A DNA stretch of 64,000 nucleotides, from contig JARGNR010000009.1 of the NCBI GenBank assembly GCA_029212405.1, positions 42,269 through 106,268 on the forward strand, written 5' to 3'. Within the stretch, counting starts at the first letter, position 1, and the number at the start of each line of letters is the position of its first letter. This document shows, piece after piece, positions 54,301-62,740 of this stretch. Made by a program: the position numbers and the translations under genes. The notes beneath the pieces were generated by a model, which had not been told where the DNA came from, did no database searches, and saw only the letters and a program-made list of their open reading frames with translations. The stretch is from Saprospiraceae bacterium (GTDB taxonomy: Bacteria > Bacteroidota > Bacteroidia > Chitinophagales > Saprospiraceae).

Positions 54301-54539
54301 GGGATTGCCCTTTTTACTGGGATATCACACCCTGCAGCAACAGTAGCGGCCCCCAACCCAAAACCTAAAAACTTAAGGAAATCTCTTCTATTCCCTCCAA
54401 GCTTCTCAGCAACTTCCTGATTTCCTAAATTTTCGAGTAAATTAGGTTCAGCAAACTCCTTTTGAGATATTTCAATGAATTCAGGATCTTTTATTAAATC
54501 CTTTCCTCCTATCCAAATATTCGATGTATTGTCTTTCAT
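51351..54539 (-). CDS. actB: Alternative complex III subunit ActB (Fe-S protein, molybdopterin-like domain)
   Basis: This 1062-residue protein has a twin-arginine-like signal inside the N-terminus (NRRDFLKFLGFGLGAATVAA, about residues 50-70), a long molybdopterin-oxidoreductase-like domain without an obvious metal ligand (about 75-780), and a C-terminal ferredoxin domain. That domain has four cysteine clusters: CIGCGACTVAC (about 816), CQHCDNAPCENVC (about 878), CIGTRYCANNC (about 910) and CSFCVQR with ACMTAC (about 973-1005). It carries the iron-sulfur chain of ACIII on the periplasmic side. It follows actA by 68 bases. Confidence 0.95.
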   Translation of the reverse strand: MKDNTSNIWIGGKDLIKDPEFIEISQKEFAEPNLLENLGNQEVAEKLGGNRRDFLKFLGFGLGAATVAAGCDIPVKRAIPYVVKPDTIVPGVASYYSSTYVSGGDSVPVLVKTREGRPIKIEGNNLSPMTGGGTSARAQASVLSLYDTARFTMPQMQSDGIFEGISWDKVDETVKAALANANGIRIVSNTILSPTAHAAIKEFTAKYSNAKVVTYDPVSSGAILDANEQSFGDRVIPEYRFDNADVIVSFDADFLGTWISPVEYAAQWVKGRQIKDITNPKMSRHIQVESGMSLTGSNADNRIFAKPSEMGAAIAYLANKIVGGVSVPSLNDEAKASLDKVAAELQAAQGKSLVVSGSNNVSEQILINAINSSLGNIGKTVNFANASLQRQGSEVELNELVKDINGGNVDVLIFNGCNPVYEYANGSALATALGKVKTKVSFSQTNDETTNLCDIVAPTHHTLESWGDVEAKRGQLSIIQPTIKNLFTTRQYEESLLLWAESANLNSDSDQPYFDYLKNNWKNTAFATQSTYSTFDAFWDSVLQDGVFKVDSGANNAPGFTGNASSAAAGVRKPANTEIEINFYESVSMGNGQYANNPWLMEMPDPINRTSWGNYLAVPVNFDGVRAFDGFNGLEDGDLVNITIAGKSLTVPVIQQFGQMPGTVSLALGYGRNFGIKGDAVGVNVNDVLTVDGNGNTNYYNTDVQVGSKAGKEEYFSCVQYHHTFGVTAEEEGTGEIINADEAATVFFDYFTGVKGFQGSLTERSIIYNSTVADLKENVKDLKKRRDHAQHLNEQQIYRGYDENYEMGHHWGMNVDLNSCIGCGACTVACMSENNVAVVGKREVSRHHEMTWLRIDRYYYGDAKNPNVVYQPMMCQHCDNAPCENVCPVNATNHSSEGLNQMTYNRCIGTRYCANNCPYKVRRFNWLDYTTADLFPANQVKIADEDLPFGADNLTRMVLNPDVTVRARGVIEKCSFCVQRLQTGKLTAKVEGRRLQDRDVSSACMTACPTGAITFGDLNNKKGDLVKKNNSPLSYLVLEEVNVRPSVTYTMKVNNRDKSFDA

Positions 54540-54607
54540 TTAATACTCTGTTTGACTATATGATATAACTGACCAAAATAAAGCCAGTGATAGTTTCTTG
54601 TTATTTA

Positions 54608-56005
54608 TTAATAATGACACTTTTGACATTCCAGACCTCCTATATCGGCTACTGTCACTTTATCCTTTGCACCAGACTTCAAGTCTTCGTGGTACTTTGA
54701 ATAACTCTTGTAGTATTCATTATCATTGAATTTCACTCCTGTTTGTCTGTGACAATTGATACACCATCCCATGGAAAGTGGAGAATGTTGCTGTACAACT
54801 TCCATTTTTTCAATTGTACCATGACAATCTTGACATTCCACTTCACCAACAGTTACGTGCTGAGCGTGATTGAAATAGACATGATCAGGGAGATTGTGAA
54901 TTCTTATCCATTCTATTGGACCCTGAATCTTTTTCTTCTGTTCGTTTGTCAGAGAATTTTTAATTCCTTTCCACTGTGCATTTACTTCACTCTTTCCATC
55001 TGCATCTAATTCTACCAATTCCGTTTTCTCTAAGTATTGAGCTTCAATCCACTTGGTGTATACATCTTTAATCTCCTCTTCTGACATAGCATCATAATTC
55101 TCCAAATAGGTGTTTGAGGTTGGATCATATCCAATGGAAGCGTAAATTTTGGTCAACTCGGCCGTACCGTACTCAGTTCCAACTTTAATTGCTCGGTGAC
55201 AATTCATACATGTGTTTGCAGCTGGTATTACAGAGTGCTTAGATCTTCTTGCTCCATCATGACAGTACTGACATTCAATTTTATGAATTCCAGCATGTGT
55301 CTCGTGTGAGAATTTGATTGGCTGATCTGGTTGATACCCTTGTTGTCTTCCTAGATTAGTTGCATTGGTCACGGTGGTGTATCCTGCAAGTACGACCAAG
55401 GCAAAAATTAAGAAACTAACTATTCCTTTAGATGTCAGAGATTGAATCAATGTCTTTTGTTGAATTTCTTTCCCTTCTTTAGCCGCTGCTAAAACATTTA
55501 AGTTATTGATTATTCTGGTAAGAATTATAGCTAACAAGCCAAGTACTCCTAACAATAATATGTATAACCATGTATTTGAGGATTCTTCTTCAACAGGCAC
55601 ATCCCCTGGCGTTAATTTAGTTTTCGGCGGATATTCTCCTTTACCCACTAAATCGATGTACAACAAAACTGAACCGATTTCATCATCTGTAAGCGAAGGA
55701 AATGCGGTCATTACTGTCTTCCACTCAGACTTTAACTCTACAGCTCTTGGATACCCAGTGGCAATTAATGCGCTAGAATTTCGTATCCATGAATACAATG
55801 CTTCGTCGTCTCCCCATCGTTCTTGTGAACCATAAAGTGCTGGTCCAGTAGCATCCGCTACCATATTCTTGGAGTGACAAGTACCACAATAATTTTTAAA
55901 TACTTTCTTTCCTGCTTCAGGCGTAATCTGTGCCGAAATGCTAAAAGAAACGAAAACCAACAACAATGTTAGTATTTTAGTAAGGTTGAGATGCTTATAT
56001 ATCAT
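54608..56005 (-). CDS. actA: Alternative complex III subunit ActA (multihaem cytochrome c)
   Basis: The ATG at 56005 (MIYKHLNLTKILTLLLVFVS) is used rather than the TTG at 56023. The protein has six CXXCH sites: CGTCH in an N-terminal monohaem cytochrome c domain (about 20-120), then, after two membrane helices (about 145-165 and 195-215), CQYCH, CMNCH, CQDCH, CINCH and CQKCH in the pentahaem part. It is the first gene of the act operon and passes electrons out of ACIII. A promoter match lies at 56079-56110. Confidence 0.94.
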   Translation of the reverse strand: MIYKHLNLTKILTLLLVFVSFSISAQITPEAGKKVFKNYCGTCHSKNMVADATGPALYGSQERWGDDEALYSWIRNSSALIATGYPRAVELKSEWKTVMTAFPSLTDDEIGSVLLYIDLVGKGEYPPKTKLTPGDVPVEEESSNTWLYILLLGVLGLLAIILTRIINNLNVLAAAKEGKEIQQKTLIQSLTSKGIVSFLIFALVVLAGYTTVTNATNLGRQQGYQPDQPIKFSHETHAGIHKIECQYCHDGARRSKHSVIPAANTCMNCHRAIKVGTEYGTAELTKIYASIGYDPTSNTYLENYDAMSEEEIKDVYTKWIEAQYLEKTELVELDADGKSEVNAQWKGIKNSLTNEQKKKIQGPIEWIRIHNLPDHVYFNHAQHVTVGEVECQDCHGTIEKMEVVQQHSPLSMGWCINCHRQTGVKFNDNEYYKSYSKYHEDLKSGAKDKVTVADIGGLECQKCHY

Positions 56006-56078
56006 TATATAATTTCTTTTCAAAACTTATTTAAGCCTCATTTCTAGAGGTTTATATAATACGTGTTTTAACACACCG

Positions 56079-56110
56079 CAAAAATAGAATTTAACATGAT
56101 TTTAGAACAA
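56079..56110 (-). promoter_or_regulatory. Promoter of the act/oxidase operon
   Basis: Reading leftward: TTG (56110-56108), 21 bases, TATTTTTG (56086-56079), matching the Bacteroidota consensus. A short stem (GTGTT / AACAC) follows in the leader. The ActA ATG is 73 bases further. Confidence 0.65.
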
Positions 56111-56181
56111 TTATTGAGCACGTTAGTTTTCTATTTAGATTCTGTCTAAATAACTCAATTGTAAAACTATTGTAAAATCTA

Positions 56182-56976
56182 TCAAACAGACACTTTTGCT
56201 TTTATATGAGGATGCGGATCATAATTCTCTATTGTGAAGTCTTCATACACAAAATCGAATATTGAATCAACATCTTTATTTATTTTCATAGTTGGCAGTG
56301 GCCTAGGGTCTCTACTCAACTGTAAATTTGTTTGTTCCATATGATCAAGATACAAGTGTACATCTCCAAATGAATGCACAAATTCTCCAACTTCCAACCC
56401 CGTTACTTGTGCCATCATCATGGTCAATAAGGCATAGGATGCTATATTAAAAGGTACACCTAAAAATGTATCTGCAGACCGCTGATACAACAAACAGGAT
56501 AATTTCCCGTCAGCAACATAAAACTGAAATAAACAATGACAAGGAGTTAATGCCATTTCGTCCAATTCTCCTGTATTCCAAGCATTCACAATAATTCTTC
56601 TACTATTCGGATTCTCTTTGATTAGATCTACCGCTCTTTGGATTTGATCTACAGTTTTACCATTTGGTCCTTGCCAAGATCTCCACTGTTTGCCATAGAC
56701 AGGTCCTAAATCCCCGTTCTCATCAGCCCAGGCATCCCAAATACGTACTTTATGTTCTTTGAGGTAAGCAATATTTGTACTTCCCTTTAAAAACCAAAGC
56801 AATTCGTGAATAATAGATTTTAAATGTAATTTTTTGGTGGTAAGCAGTGGGAAGCCTTTAGACAAATCAAATCTCATTTGATATCCAAAACATGAAATTG
56901 TTCCTGTTCCTGTTCTATCTTCTTTTTGTACCCCATTGTCTAAAATGTGGCGAAGTAGATCTTGATATTGCTTCAT
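56182..56976 (-). CDS. thyA: Thymidylate synthase
   Basis: The ATG at 56976 ([15 protein letters not shown]) gives 264 residues, identical in length to E. coli ThyA; an in-frame TTG at 56997 is ignored. Signatures present: 'EDRTGTGT', '[12 protein letters not shown]' with the nucleophilic Cys, '[20 protein letters not shown]' and 'HLYLDHMEQ'. It makes dTMP from dUMP with methylenetetrahydrofolate. A TATATTTG element lies at 56995-57002. No dihydrofolate reductase gene follows in the window. Confidence 0.97.
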   Translation of the reverse strand: MKQYQDLLRHILDNGVQKEDRTGTGTISCFGYQMRFDLSKGFPLLTTKKLHLKSIIHELLWFLKGSTNIAYLKEHKVRIWDAWADENGDLGPVYGKQWRSWQGPNGKTVDQIQRAVDLIKENPNSRRIIVNAWNTGELDEMALTPCHCLFQFYVADGKLSCLLYQRSADTFLGVPFNIASYALLTMMMAQVTGLEVGEFVHSFGDVHLYLDHMEQTNLQLSRDPRPLPTMKINKDVDSIFDFVYEDFTIENYDPHPHIKAKVSV

Positions 56977-56994
56977 TGCTCGCAGTTGATGGCG

Positions 56995-57002
56995 CAAATA
57001 TA
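56995..57002 (-). promoter_or_regulatory. -7 element for thyA
   Basis: Reading leftward the sequence is TATATTTG (TAnnTTTG), 18 bases before the thyA ATG; no clear -33 partner is seen. Confidence 0.5.
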
Positions 57003-57263
57003 TCTAATTATATATATTAATAAAATATTAATATGTTTTTATTGCCAATCTTTTTTGAATTTTGAATCGTGCCAAATAGGAACAGCTGCTAAGTTCCTGT
57101 GGACTAAGGATTTTTAAAATTTTAACTAAATCGAAGAAAAAAATAAGAATTGTGTAACTTTTCAAAAAGAGATATCGTTCTATATTGTGTAGATGCAACT
57201 ATTTCATATTTATTGCATCTATACTAATGAAAACCAAATTTACCCAATTGAAAAATACTTAGG

Positions 57264-57482
57264 ATGAAATCAAATAAAATTCGAGTCACTTTTTTTTCTT
57301 TACTGTTTATCCTAAGCATTTCATCTTCTCTTTACTTAAACCTACACGTAGGAAATGATCAGGACCAATCCCTGGTTGAAGTTCAAGATACTCCTACCGA
57401 ACCATCAGAAGAATTAATGGCTGATATCGATGCCTTTAAAACATTGATTCAGAAAGTAGCTAGACAAATTAAGTTTCAATAA
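57264..57482 (+). CDS. Small secreted or membrane-anchored protein
   Basis: This 72-residue protein has a basic start (MKSNKIRV), a hydrophobic segment 'FFSLLFILSISSSLYLNLHV' (about 10-29), an acidic middle and a basic helical end 'FKTLIQKVARQIKF'. It could be exported or a single-pass membrane protein; no family is recognised. It stands alone, about 290 bases from thyA on the opposite strand, and no obvious promoter element is seen. Calling it a real gene rests on its signal-like start and balanced composition only. Confidence 0.5.
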   Translation: MKSNKIRVTFFSLLFILSISSSLYLNLHVGNDQDQSLVEVQDTPTEPSEELMADIDAFKTLIQKVARQIKFQ

Positions 57483-57518
57483 TTCCTCTATCTCTTAACA
57501 ACTCAACACCATCTCTAA

Positions 57519-57550
57519 TAAAAAAGGGTAACTTCTGTCGAAACTACCCT
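57519..57550 (-). terminator. Terminator of the PspA-like gene pair
   Basis: On the leftward strand an 11-bp stem with two G-T pairs (57550-57540 with 57535-57525) has a 4-base loop and then a T-run. It lies 46 bases after the leftward gene ending at 57596. Confidence 0.78.
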
Positions 57551-57595
57551 AACGTTTTGTTTATATGATTATCATAGTATGATTGTTATACCATA

Positions 57596-58600
57596 CTAAT
57601 CGAATAATCCATCGTACTCAGAACTTTCACCAGAATTGGTATTTGTTTGTATATCCAATTCTTTTAAATCTAATATATCATCTTCTACATTTTCCTTACC
57701 TCCTAATAAAAGTAATGTTGATTTCTTTTCATATTCCTCCAACATTTTCAATCCTTGCTCTTCAAACACCCCATTCTGCAGATCTACACTATTCATAAAG
57801 TCGGAAGACATTTCCATGAATCGTTCCATTTCACCCACTTTATTCGATACATCATCTGCAATCACTTCCATTGCCTGATCAAACATAGCTCGCTTGTCAC
57901 TGTCTCCTTTAATAATACTCATTGCGGATGACATGGCAGAATGACTGGCTCTAATTGCCTTTCTTTCTTGCTCTTTTACTTTTACTTGATCAACGGTATC
58001 TTCTAATAAGATTTCAGAATTGGTATACATTTTTGATAATACCTTATATAATACTGACATTTTTCTATGCAGTGCAGAATACTTCCCATTACTTTCTTTC
58101 AGTCTTGCGGCTTTCCGACTAGACAACATCATAGCTTTTTGGTTATCCATTTGTTTTGCCTTACGAGCAATTGCCATTTGTTTCTCTATCTCTTTATTAT
58201 TGTCACTAACAATCGTCTTCAATTTTCGCATTTGCCCTTTTAGACTACCTATTTGACTGCTCATCTTTTTCAGATTGTCTTTCAAGTCATCTATATAGTT
58301 TTTTAAGATTCCAATCGGGTCGATCGTAACGAAAATCCCAGTAATCCATCGCATAACAGACTTGTACATGTAACTTACCAATGTTCTCATCTTAGGATCA
58401 AGCACCATATATATCAATGCACCAAGAACCAATAAAGTAACGACTATTCCCAAAGTCTGTCCAAGAGCTGCTAATATCCAGCCACTATATTTAAACAATA
58501 AAAACCCAGCTCCTCCAATTATTCCTAAAAGAAAAAGTGCTCCTGTTGTCCCCTCTGGCCTACTCCAAAATGATTTGGGTTTAAAATCTGTATTTTCCAT
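57596..58600 (-). CDS. Membrane-anchored PspA-like coiled-coil protein
   Basis: This 334-residue protein has two membrane helices at the start (about 20-40 and 44-65), then a long helical, coiled-coil region (about 95-300) rich in Lys, Met and Glu, with 'DDLKDNLKKMSSQIGSLKGQ', a pattern similar to PspA/IM30 but membrane-tethered. The C-terminal tail is acidic. It probably senses or supports membrane stress, by analogy only. It lies 82 bases downstream of another coiled-coil gene. Confidence 0.62.
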   Translation of the reverse strand: MENTDFKPKSFWSRPEGTTGALFLLGIIGGAGFLLFKYSGWILAALGQTLGIVVTLLVLGALIYMVLDPKMRTLVSYMYKSVMRWITGIFVTIDPIGILKNYIDDLKDNLKKMSSQIGSLKGQMRKLKTIVSDNNKEIEKQMAIARKAKQMDNQKAMMLSSRKAARLKESNGKYSALHRKMSVLYKVLSKMYTNSEILLEDTVDQVKVKEQERKAIRASHSAMSSAMSIIKGDSDKRAMFDQAMEVIADDVSNKVGEMERFMEMSSDFMNSVDLQNGVFEEQGLKMLEEYEKKSTLLLLGGKENVEDDILDLKELDIQTNTNSGESSEYDGLFD

Positions 58601-58682
58601 TTTAATTTTATTTCTTAAATGTTGAAGATAATAGTTTTCAAGAAACTTGAAGATGATTTATCTACTTTTCCCTGAATTGATT

Positions 58683-59234
58683 TTATAATGAAGATCCAAT
58701 ATTGATTAAGTCTTCTTCGATTTGACTGTATATAGCATCAAAGGTAGATTTGAAATCATTTCTGGTGGATTCAATCTTTTCTTGTGCTGCAGCGACTACA
58801 TCATCCACTTGACCAATTTTTGACTCGAATAATTCAATCTCCTTAAGCAACTTCGCAATTTTTTCTTTATGACTTACAATTTCTTTCTTCAGCCGTTCTG
58901 CTTCTACCTTTTTTCCATCTACATTTTTTGCAATTTTATTTTTCAGTGCGATAGCAAATTGCTCTCTTTCCTTATCTAATGCTCCTCTATACATCTTAGC
59001 AGAGTTGACTAATTTGTTTTTGGTGACTCCCATTACGGAGGCCGTAGCAAAAGCTGATTTCAAAGCAGTTTCCTTATCCATGCCCATATCAAGCATTTTT
59101 TTTACGGATACTTTAAACTTCAAGTAATCAAAATCTTCCGATGCATTTTTACGGATGGCTGAAATTAAAGCACTTTGCATTTTTGCATTGGTAATATCGT
59201 CGCTAGCAAAAAGTTTTTTTAAATCTACGGTCAT
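58683..59234 (-). CDS. Coiled-coil protein paired with the PspA-like gene
   Basis: This 183-residue soluble protein is helical throughout. The first half ('LIDAKMQSALISA'-type packed helices, 'MLDMGMDKETALKSAFATAS') looks like a small helical domain and the second half (about 95-175) is a coiled coil. It has no signal or membrane segment. The family is not recognised. It sits immediately upstream of the membrane coiled-coil gene on the same strand, so it may be its soluble partner. Confidence 0.65.
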   Translation of the reverse strand: MTVDLKKLFASDDITNAKMQSALISAIRKNASEDFDYLKFKVSVKKMLDMGMDKETALKSAFATASVMGVTKNKLVNSAKMYRGALDKEREQFAIALKNKIAKNVDGKKVEAERLKKEIVSHKEKIAKLLKEIELFESKIGQVDDVVAAAQEKIESTRNDFKSTFDAIYSQIEEDLINIGSSL

Positions 59235-59391
59235 GTTTTATTATTTCAGTTCCAAATATAAATTTCCTATTCGTTTAAAACAATTTGTAGCCTAAAATGA
59301 TTAGTAGAAAACGGCAAGTTTAGATAAAACGATAGATTTTGACGATAATTGAAAAATTATTTTACTGATTATCCAAATGCAAAAGTATACC

Positions 59392-60141
59392 TCAAAATAA
59401 AAATGTAAATCCAACATCGATACGGAGAACACTGGTAGTACTTTGAACAGTTTCAAATGCTTGTTGAGGAAAATCGATCAATTGTAAATCTTCTGTACGT
59501 TTATTTTGATATTCGCCCGAAACAGCAAAATGATAGGCTGATTTGAGATTTAAATAGTAGATATCATTGATATGCAACTGTAGTCCAAATGCTCCGCCGT
59601 AAGTAAGCACAAAATCACTTTCCAACAAATCAGTATTTTCATAAGGCTCATTATCTAAAAATGAGCCACTCTCTGACAAAAGAGAATACAGCCATTTTCC
59701 ACCAAATTGACCTTCAAGATACGGTTCTAATCTCCAAAATTTCATAGGAATATAGTACCTATAGATCCCACTTAGTCCAATCGCACTGCTTGAAGCTCTA
59801 CCTGATATTTCTACTTGCGCATTACCTACTAACGCATCATAATCTTTACTGTGCGTACCTAATGATTTATAAAAGATATCTACCCCAATAAAGGAAGGCT
59901 TCTCTTTTTGTAACTGTACAAGGTAAGCCAATGAAAACCCGATCAAAACATCCTTCTCAATTTTTTCTGCAAATGCTTCCAGTGGTACAAAACTCGAAAA
60001 GTTTGCTTCCACAAAATGTACTCTAGAAATTTCGTCCTCTAAGTACTCCTCTTCTTGGGATAAAGCTGCAATAGAGAAAAGCAAAAGGAGTGTAAAAATC
60101 TTTACTGCAGTATTGGTAGTATTTTTAAAACTTATTCGCAA
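59392..60141 (-). CDS. Outer-membrane barrel protein of unknown role
   Basis: No ATG is available. A TTG at 60141 would give MRISFKNTTNTAVKIFTLLL, a good signal peptide cut near ALSQ; the frame extends to a TTG at 60180 without improving it. About 249 residues follow that choice. The body is beta-rich with aromatic strands ('SGIYRYYIPMKFWRLEPYLE', 'FVLTYGGAFGLQLHI') and ends 'IDVGFTFLF' with a terminal Phe, the outer-membrane signal. The substrate is unknown. Confidence 0.68.
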   Translation of the reverse strand: MRISFKNTTNTAVKIFTLLLLFSIAALSQEEEYLEDEISRVHFVEANFSSFVPLEAFAEKIEKDVLIGFSLAYLVQLQKEKPSFIGVDIFYKSLGTHSKDYDALVGNAQVEISGRASSSAIGLSGIYRYYIPMKFWRLEPYLEGQFGGKWLYSLLSESGSFLDNEPYENTDLLESDFVLTYGGAFGLQLHINDIYYLNLKSAYHFAVSGEYQNKRTEDLQLIDFPQQAFETVQSTTSVLRIDVGFTFLF

Positions 60142-60283
60142 TGATTCTAGTTTTATATCATTATTAAAATTTAAATACAACTATAAAAATATTGTATTAT
60201 TTCTAAATTGAAAGATTTTTAATGTGCTTTAAGTAACAATTAGCATTTCAGCTGGATCAGATAGAATGATTACATATTGAGAA

Positions 60284-60325
60284 ATAAAAAAGAGGCTTTA
60301 TGAATCGTTATCCACAAAAGCCTCT
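60284..60325 (-). terminator. Terminator of dnaK
   Basis: The arms AGAGGCTTT (60291-60299) and AAAGCCTCT (60317-60325) form a stem with a 17-base loop; on the leftward strand a T-run follows. It is about 60 bases after the dnaK stop. Confidence 0.78.
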
Positions 60326-60384
60326 TCGCTTATTTAAAAAATTCCTCTCAATTAAAATCGAGATTCTAATTCTAGTTTAGTCAC

Positions 60385-62301
60385 TTATTTGTCCTCTACC
60401 TCTTCGAATTCTACATCTGTAACATCTTCAGTAGGATCTGAATTCGGAGCTTCTGAAGCACCATTCGCCCCAGCACCAGCTGTTTCTCCTCCTGCCTCTT
60501 GTTGTGCAGAATAGATATCTTGACTAGCGGCAGTCCATGCAGCATTCAATGTCTCCATGTGCTTTTCGATAGCTTCCATATCTTCAGCTTTATGCGCTTC
60601 TTTCAAATCAGCAGCAGCTTTTTCAATTGCTTCTTTCTTTTCAGCAGGCACTTTTTCTCCAAACTCTTTCATTTGTTTTTCAGTTTGGAATACTAGACTA
60701 TCCGCAGCATTCAATTTTTCTGCTTTTTCTTTGACCGCTTTATCCGCATCTGCATTTGCTTCAGCTTCAGCTTTCATTCTTGCGATTTCATCATCTGAAA
60801 GACCAGTAGAAGCTTCAATTCTAATATTTTGCTCCTTTCCTGTTCCTTTATCTTTTGATGAAACATTCAAGATACCATTCGCATCAATATCAAATGTTAC
60901 TTCAATCTGAGGAACGCCTCTTGGTGCTGGTGGAATACCGTCCAATATAAATCTACCTAAAGATCTGTTGTCTCTCGCCATAGGACGTTCTCCTTGAAGA
61001 ACATGAATTTCAACACTTGGCTGATTATCAGCAGCGGTTGAATATACTTTGTTCTTTTTAGTAGGAATCGTACTATTTGCTTCAATCACAACATCATACA
61101 TTCCACCCATCACTTCTATTCCTAATGAAAGTGGTGTAACATCTAATAGTAGTACGTCTTGAACATCTCCTGTCAAAACTCCTCCTTGAATTGCTGCACC
61201 AACGGCAACTACCTCATCCGGATTTACACTTTTATTTGGCTTCTTACCAAAAAACTCTTCCACTGCCTCTTGTATCTTAGGAATTCTTGTAGAACCACCT
61301 ACCAAGATTACTTCATCAATTTCTGATTTAGACAACCCTGCATCTTTCAATGCTTCTGCACACGGCTTCAATGTTCTTTGAACCAAATCGGCGGCTAATT
61401 GCTCAAATTTAGATCTTGAAATTTTTACAACAAGGTGCTTTGGCACACCATCTACTGCGGTTACATACGGTAAGTTTACTTCTGTATCTGAAGAAGCAGA
61501 TAGTTCAATTTTTGCTTTTTCAGCAGCATCTTTTAATCTCTGCAATGCCATTGGGTCTTTTCTTAGATCAATGTTTTCTTGATCTTTGAACGTCTCAGCT
61601 AAAAAATCAATCAATACCTGATCAAAATCATCACCTCCCAAGTGCGTATCTCCATTCGTAGATTTTACTTCAAATACTCCATCTCCTAATTCAAGAATTG
61701 AAATATCAAATGTCCCTCCACCTAAATCGTATACGGCAATGGTTTGCTCTTTTCCTTTTTTGTCCAGTCCATATGCTAAAGCTGCAGCAGTCGGCTCGTT
61801 GATAATTCTACTTACTTTCAACCCTGCAATCTGTCCAGCTTCTTTTGTTGCTTGTCTCTGACTGTCGTTGAAATATGCTGGTACAGTAATTACTGCTTCT
61901 GTCACCTCTTGACCTAAGAAATCTTCTGCTGTCTTTTTCATTTTCTGAAGAATCATCGCAGAAATTTCTTGAGCTGTATATTTTCTATCATCTATTTCAA
62001 CTCGTACTGTATCGTTGTCTCCTTTGACAACACTGTATGGAGTTCTTCCTGCTTCAGTACCCACTTCACTGTACCTATTTCCCATAAATCGTTTGATCGA
62101 TGCTATGGTCTTTGTCGGATTTGTAATGGCTTGTCTTTTGGCAGGATCACCAATTTTTCTTTCACCATTATCCATGAATGCAACGACTGAAGGTGTAGTC
62201 CTTCTACCCTCTTCATTTGGGATAACTACAGGCTCATTACCTTCCATCACTGCAACACATGAATTGGTAGTTCCTAAGTCTATTCCAATTATTTTACTCA
62301 T
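60385..62301 (-). CDS. dnaK: Chaperone DnaK (Hsp70)
   Basis: This 638-residue protein starts '[20 protein letters not shown]', with the phosphate loops '[20 protein letters not shown]' and '[14 protein letters not shown]', the substrate-binding domain ('[17 protein letters not shown]') and an acidic C-terminal EEVxxK-like end ('VEFEEVEDK'). It is a complete ATP-dependent chaperone. dnaJ and grpE are not adjacent here. It is transcribed divergently from sucC with a 439-base gap. Confidence 0.98.
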   Translation of the reverse strand: MSKIIGIDLGTTNSCVAVMEGNEPVVIPNEEGRRTTPSVVAFMDNGERKIGDPAKRQAITNPTKTIASIKRFMGNRYSEVGTEAGRTPYSVVKGDNDTVRVEIDDRKYTAQEISAMILQKMKKTAEDFLGQEVTEAVITVPAYFNDSQRQATKEAGQIAGLKVSRIINEPTAAALAYGLDKKGKEQTIAVYDLGGGTFDISILELGDGVFEVKSTNGDTHLGGDDFDQVLIDFLAETFKDQENIDLRKDPMALQRLKDAAEKAKIELSASSDTEVNLPYVTAVDGVPKHLVVKISRSKFEQLAADLVQRTLKPCAEALKDAGLSKSEIDEVILVGGSTRIPKIQEAVEEFFGKKPNKSVNPDEVVAVGAAIQGGVLTGDVQDVLLLDVTPLSLGIEVMGGMYDVVIEANSTIPTKKNKVYSTAADNQPSVEIHVLQGERPMARDNRSLGRFILDGIPPAPRGVPQIEVTFDIDANGILNVSSKDKGTGKEQNIRIEASTGLSDDEIARMKAEAEANADADKAVKEKAEKLNAADSLVFQTEKQMKEFGEKVPAEKKEAIEKAAADLKEAHKAEDMEAIEKHMETLNAAWTAASQDIYSAQQEAGGETAGAGANGASEAPNSDPTEDVTDVEFEEVEDK

Positions 62302-62740
62302 ATGATTTAGTGTTTGCTTGTTTTGCTAATTAATATTTAAAATCACTTAACTATGTCAATCTACATGCCAATACTATAAACTGACGATTTGTTCGTTATT
62401 GACTGCCAAACTAGGTGGATTAACCCAAAATTGATATGACAAAACGGCACATTTGACGTGGTGTTCCGATTAATCTTGCCAATCTTCACTAATGATTTGA
62501 TTCTGAATCAATTTCATATTTAAAAAATCAATACCTATTGTACCGTAAAAACCAATAAAATTTTAAACTGTTGTCACTAATTTGAGTTGTAGTAGCCAAC
62601 ACCTCCTATTTTACAGGAATGATGCATCTTCGGGTGCCAAATAAAATTGGAAGAAGATTTCTATGTGATCTTAGTTTATTAAATAGAAAGAAAAAATTAC
62701 TTTTGTGAACTTAAAAATGAATCCTTTATAAAAGACATAT
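62302..62740. other. Divergent control region between dnaK and sucC
   Basis: No gene is seen. The right end carries the sucC promoter (62675-62705). Towards dnaK I can only see a weak TTGACA / TATTAA pair on the leftward strand (62359-62354 and 18 bases beyond), which is not Bacteroidota-like. No CIRCE element is found by eye. Confidence 0.55.
62675..62705 (+). promoter_or_regulatory. Promoter of sucC
   Basis: TTTA (62675-62678), 19 bases, TACTTTTG (62698-62705), close to the Bacteroidota TTTG / TAnnTTTG consensus, 35 bases before the ATG. Confidence 0.65.

Noticed and set aside
62336..62359. TTGACA / TATTAA pair as the dnaK promoter
   Set aside because: It is of E. coli type with an 18-base spacer, unlike the TAnnTTTG elements elsewhere in the window; chance match in AT-rich DNA is likely.
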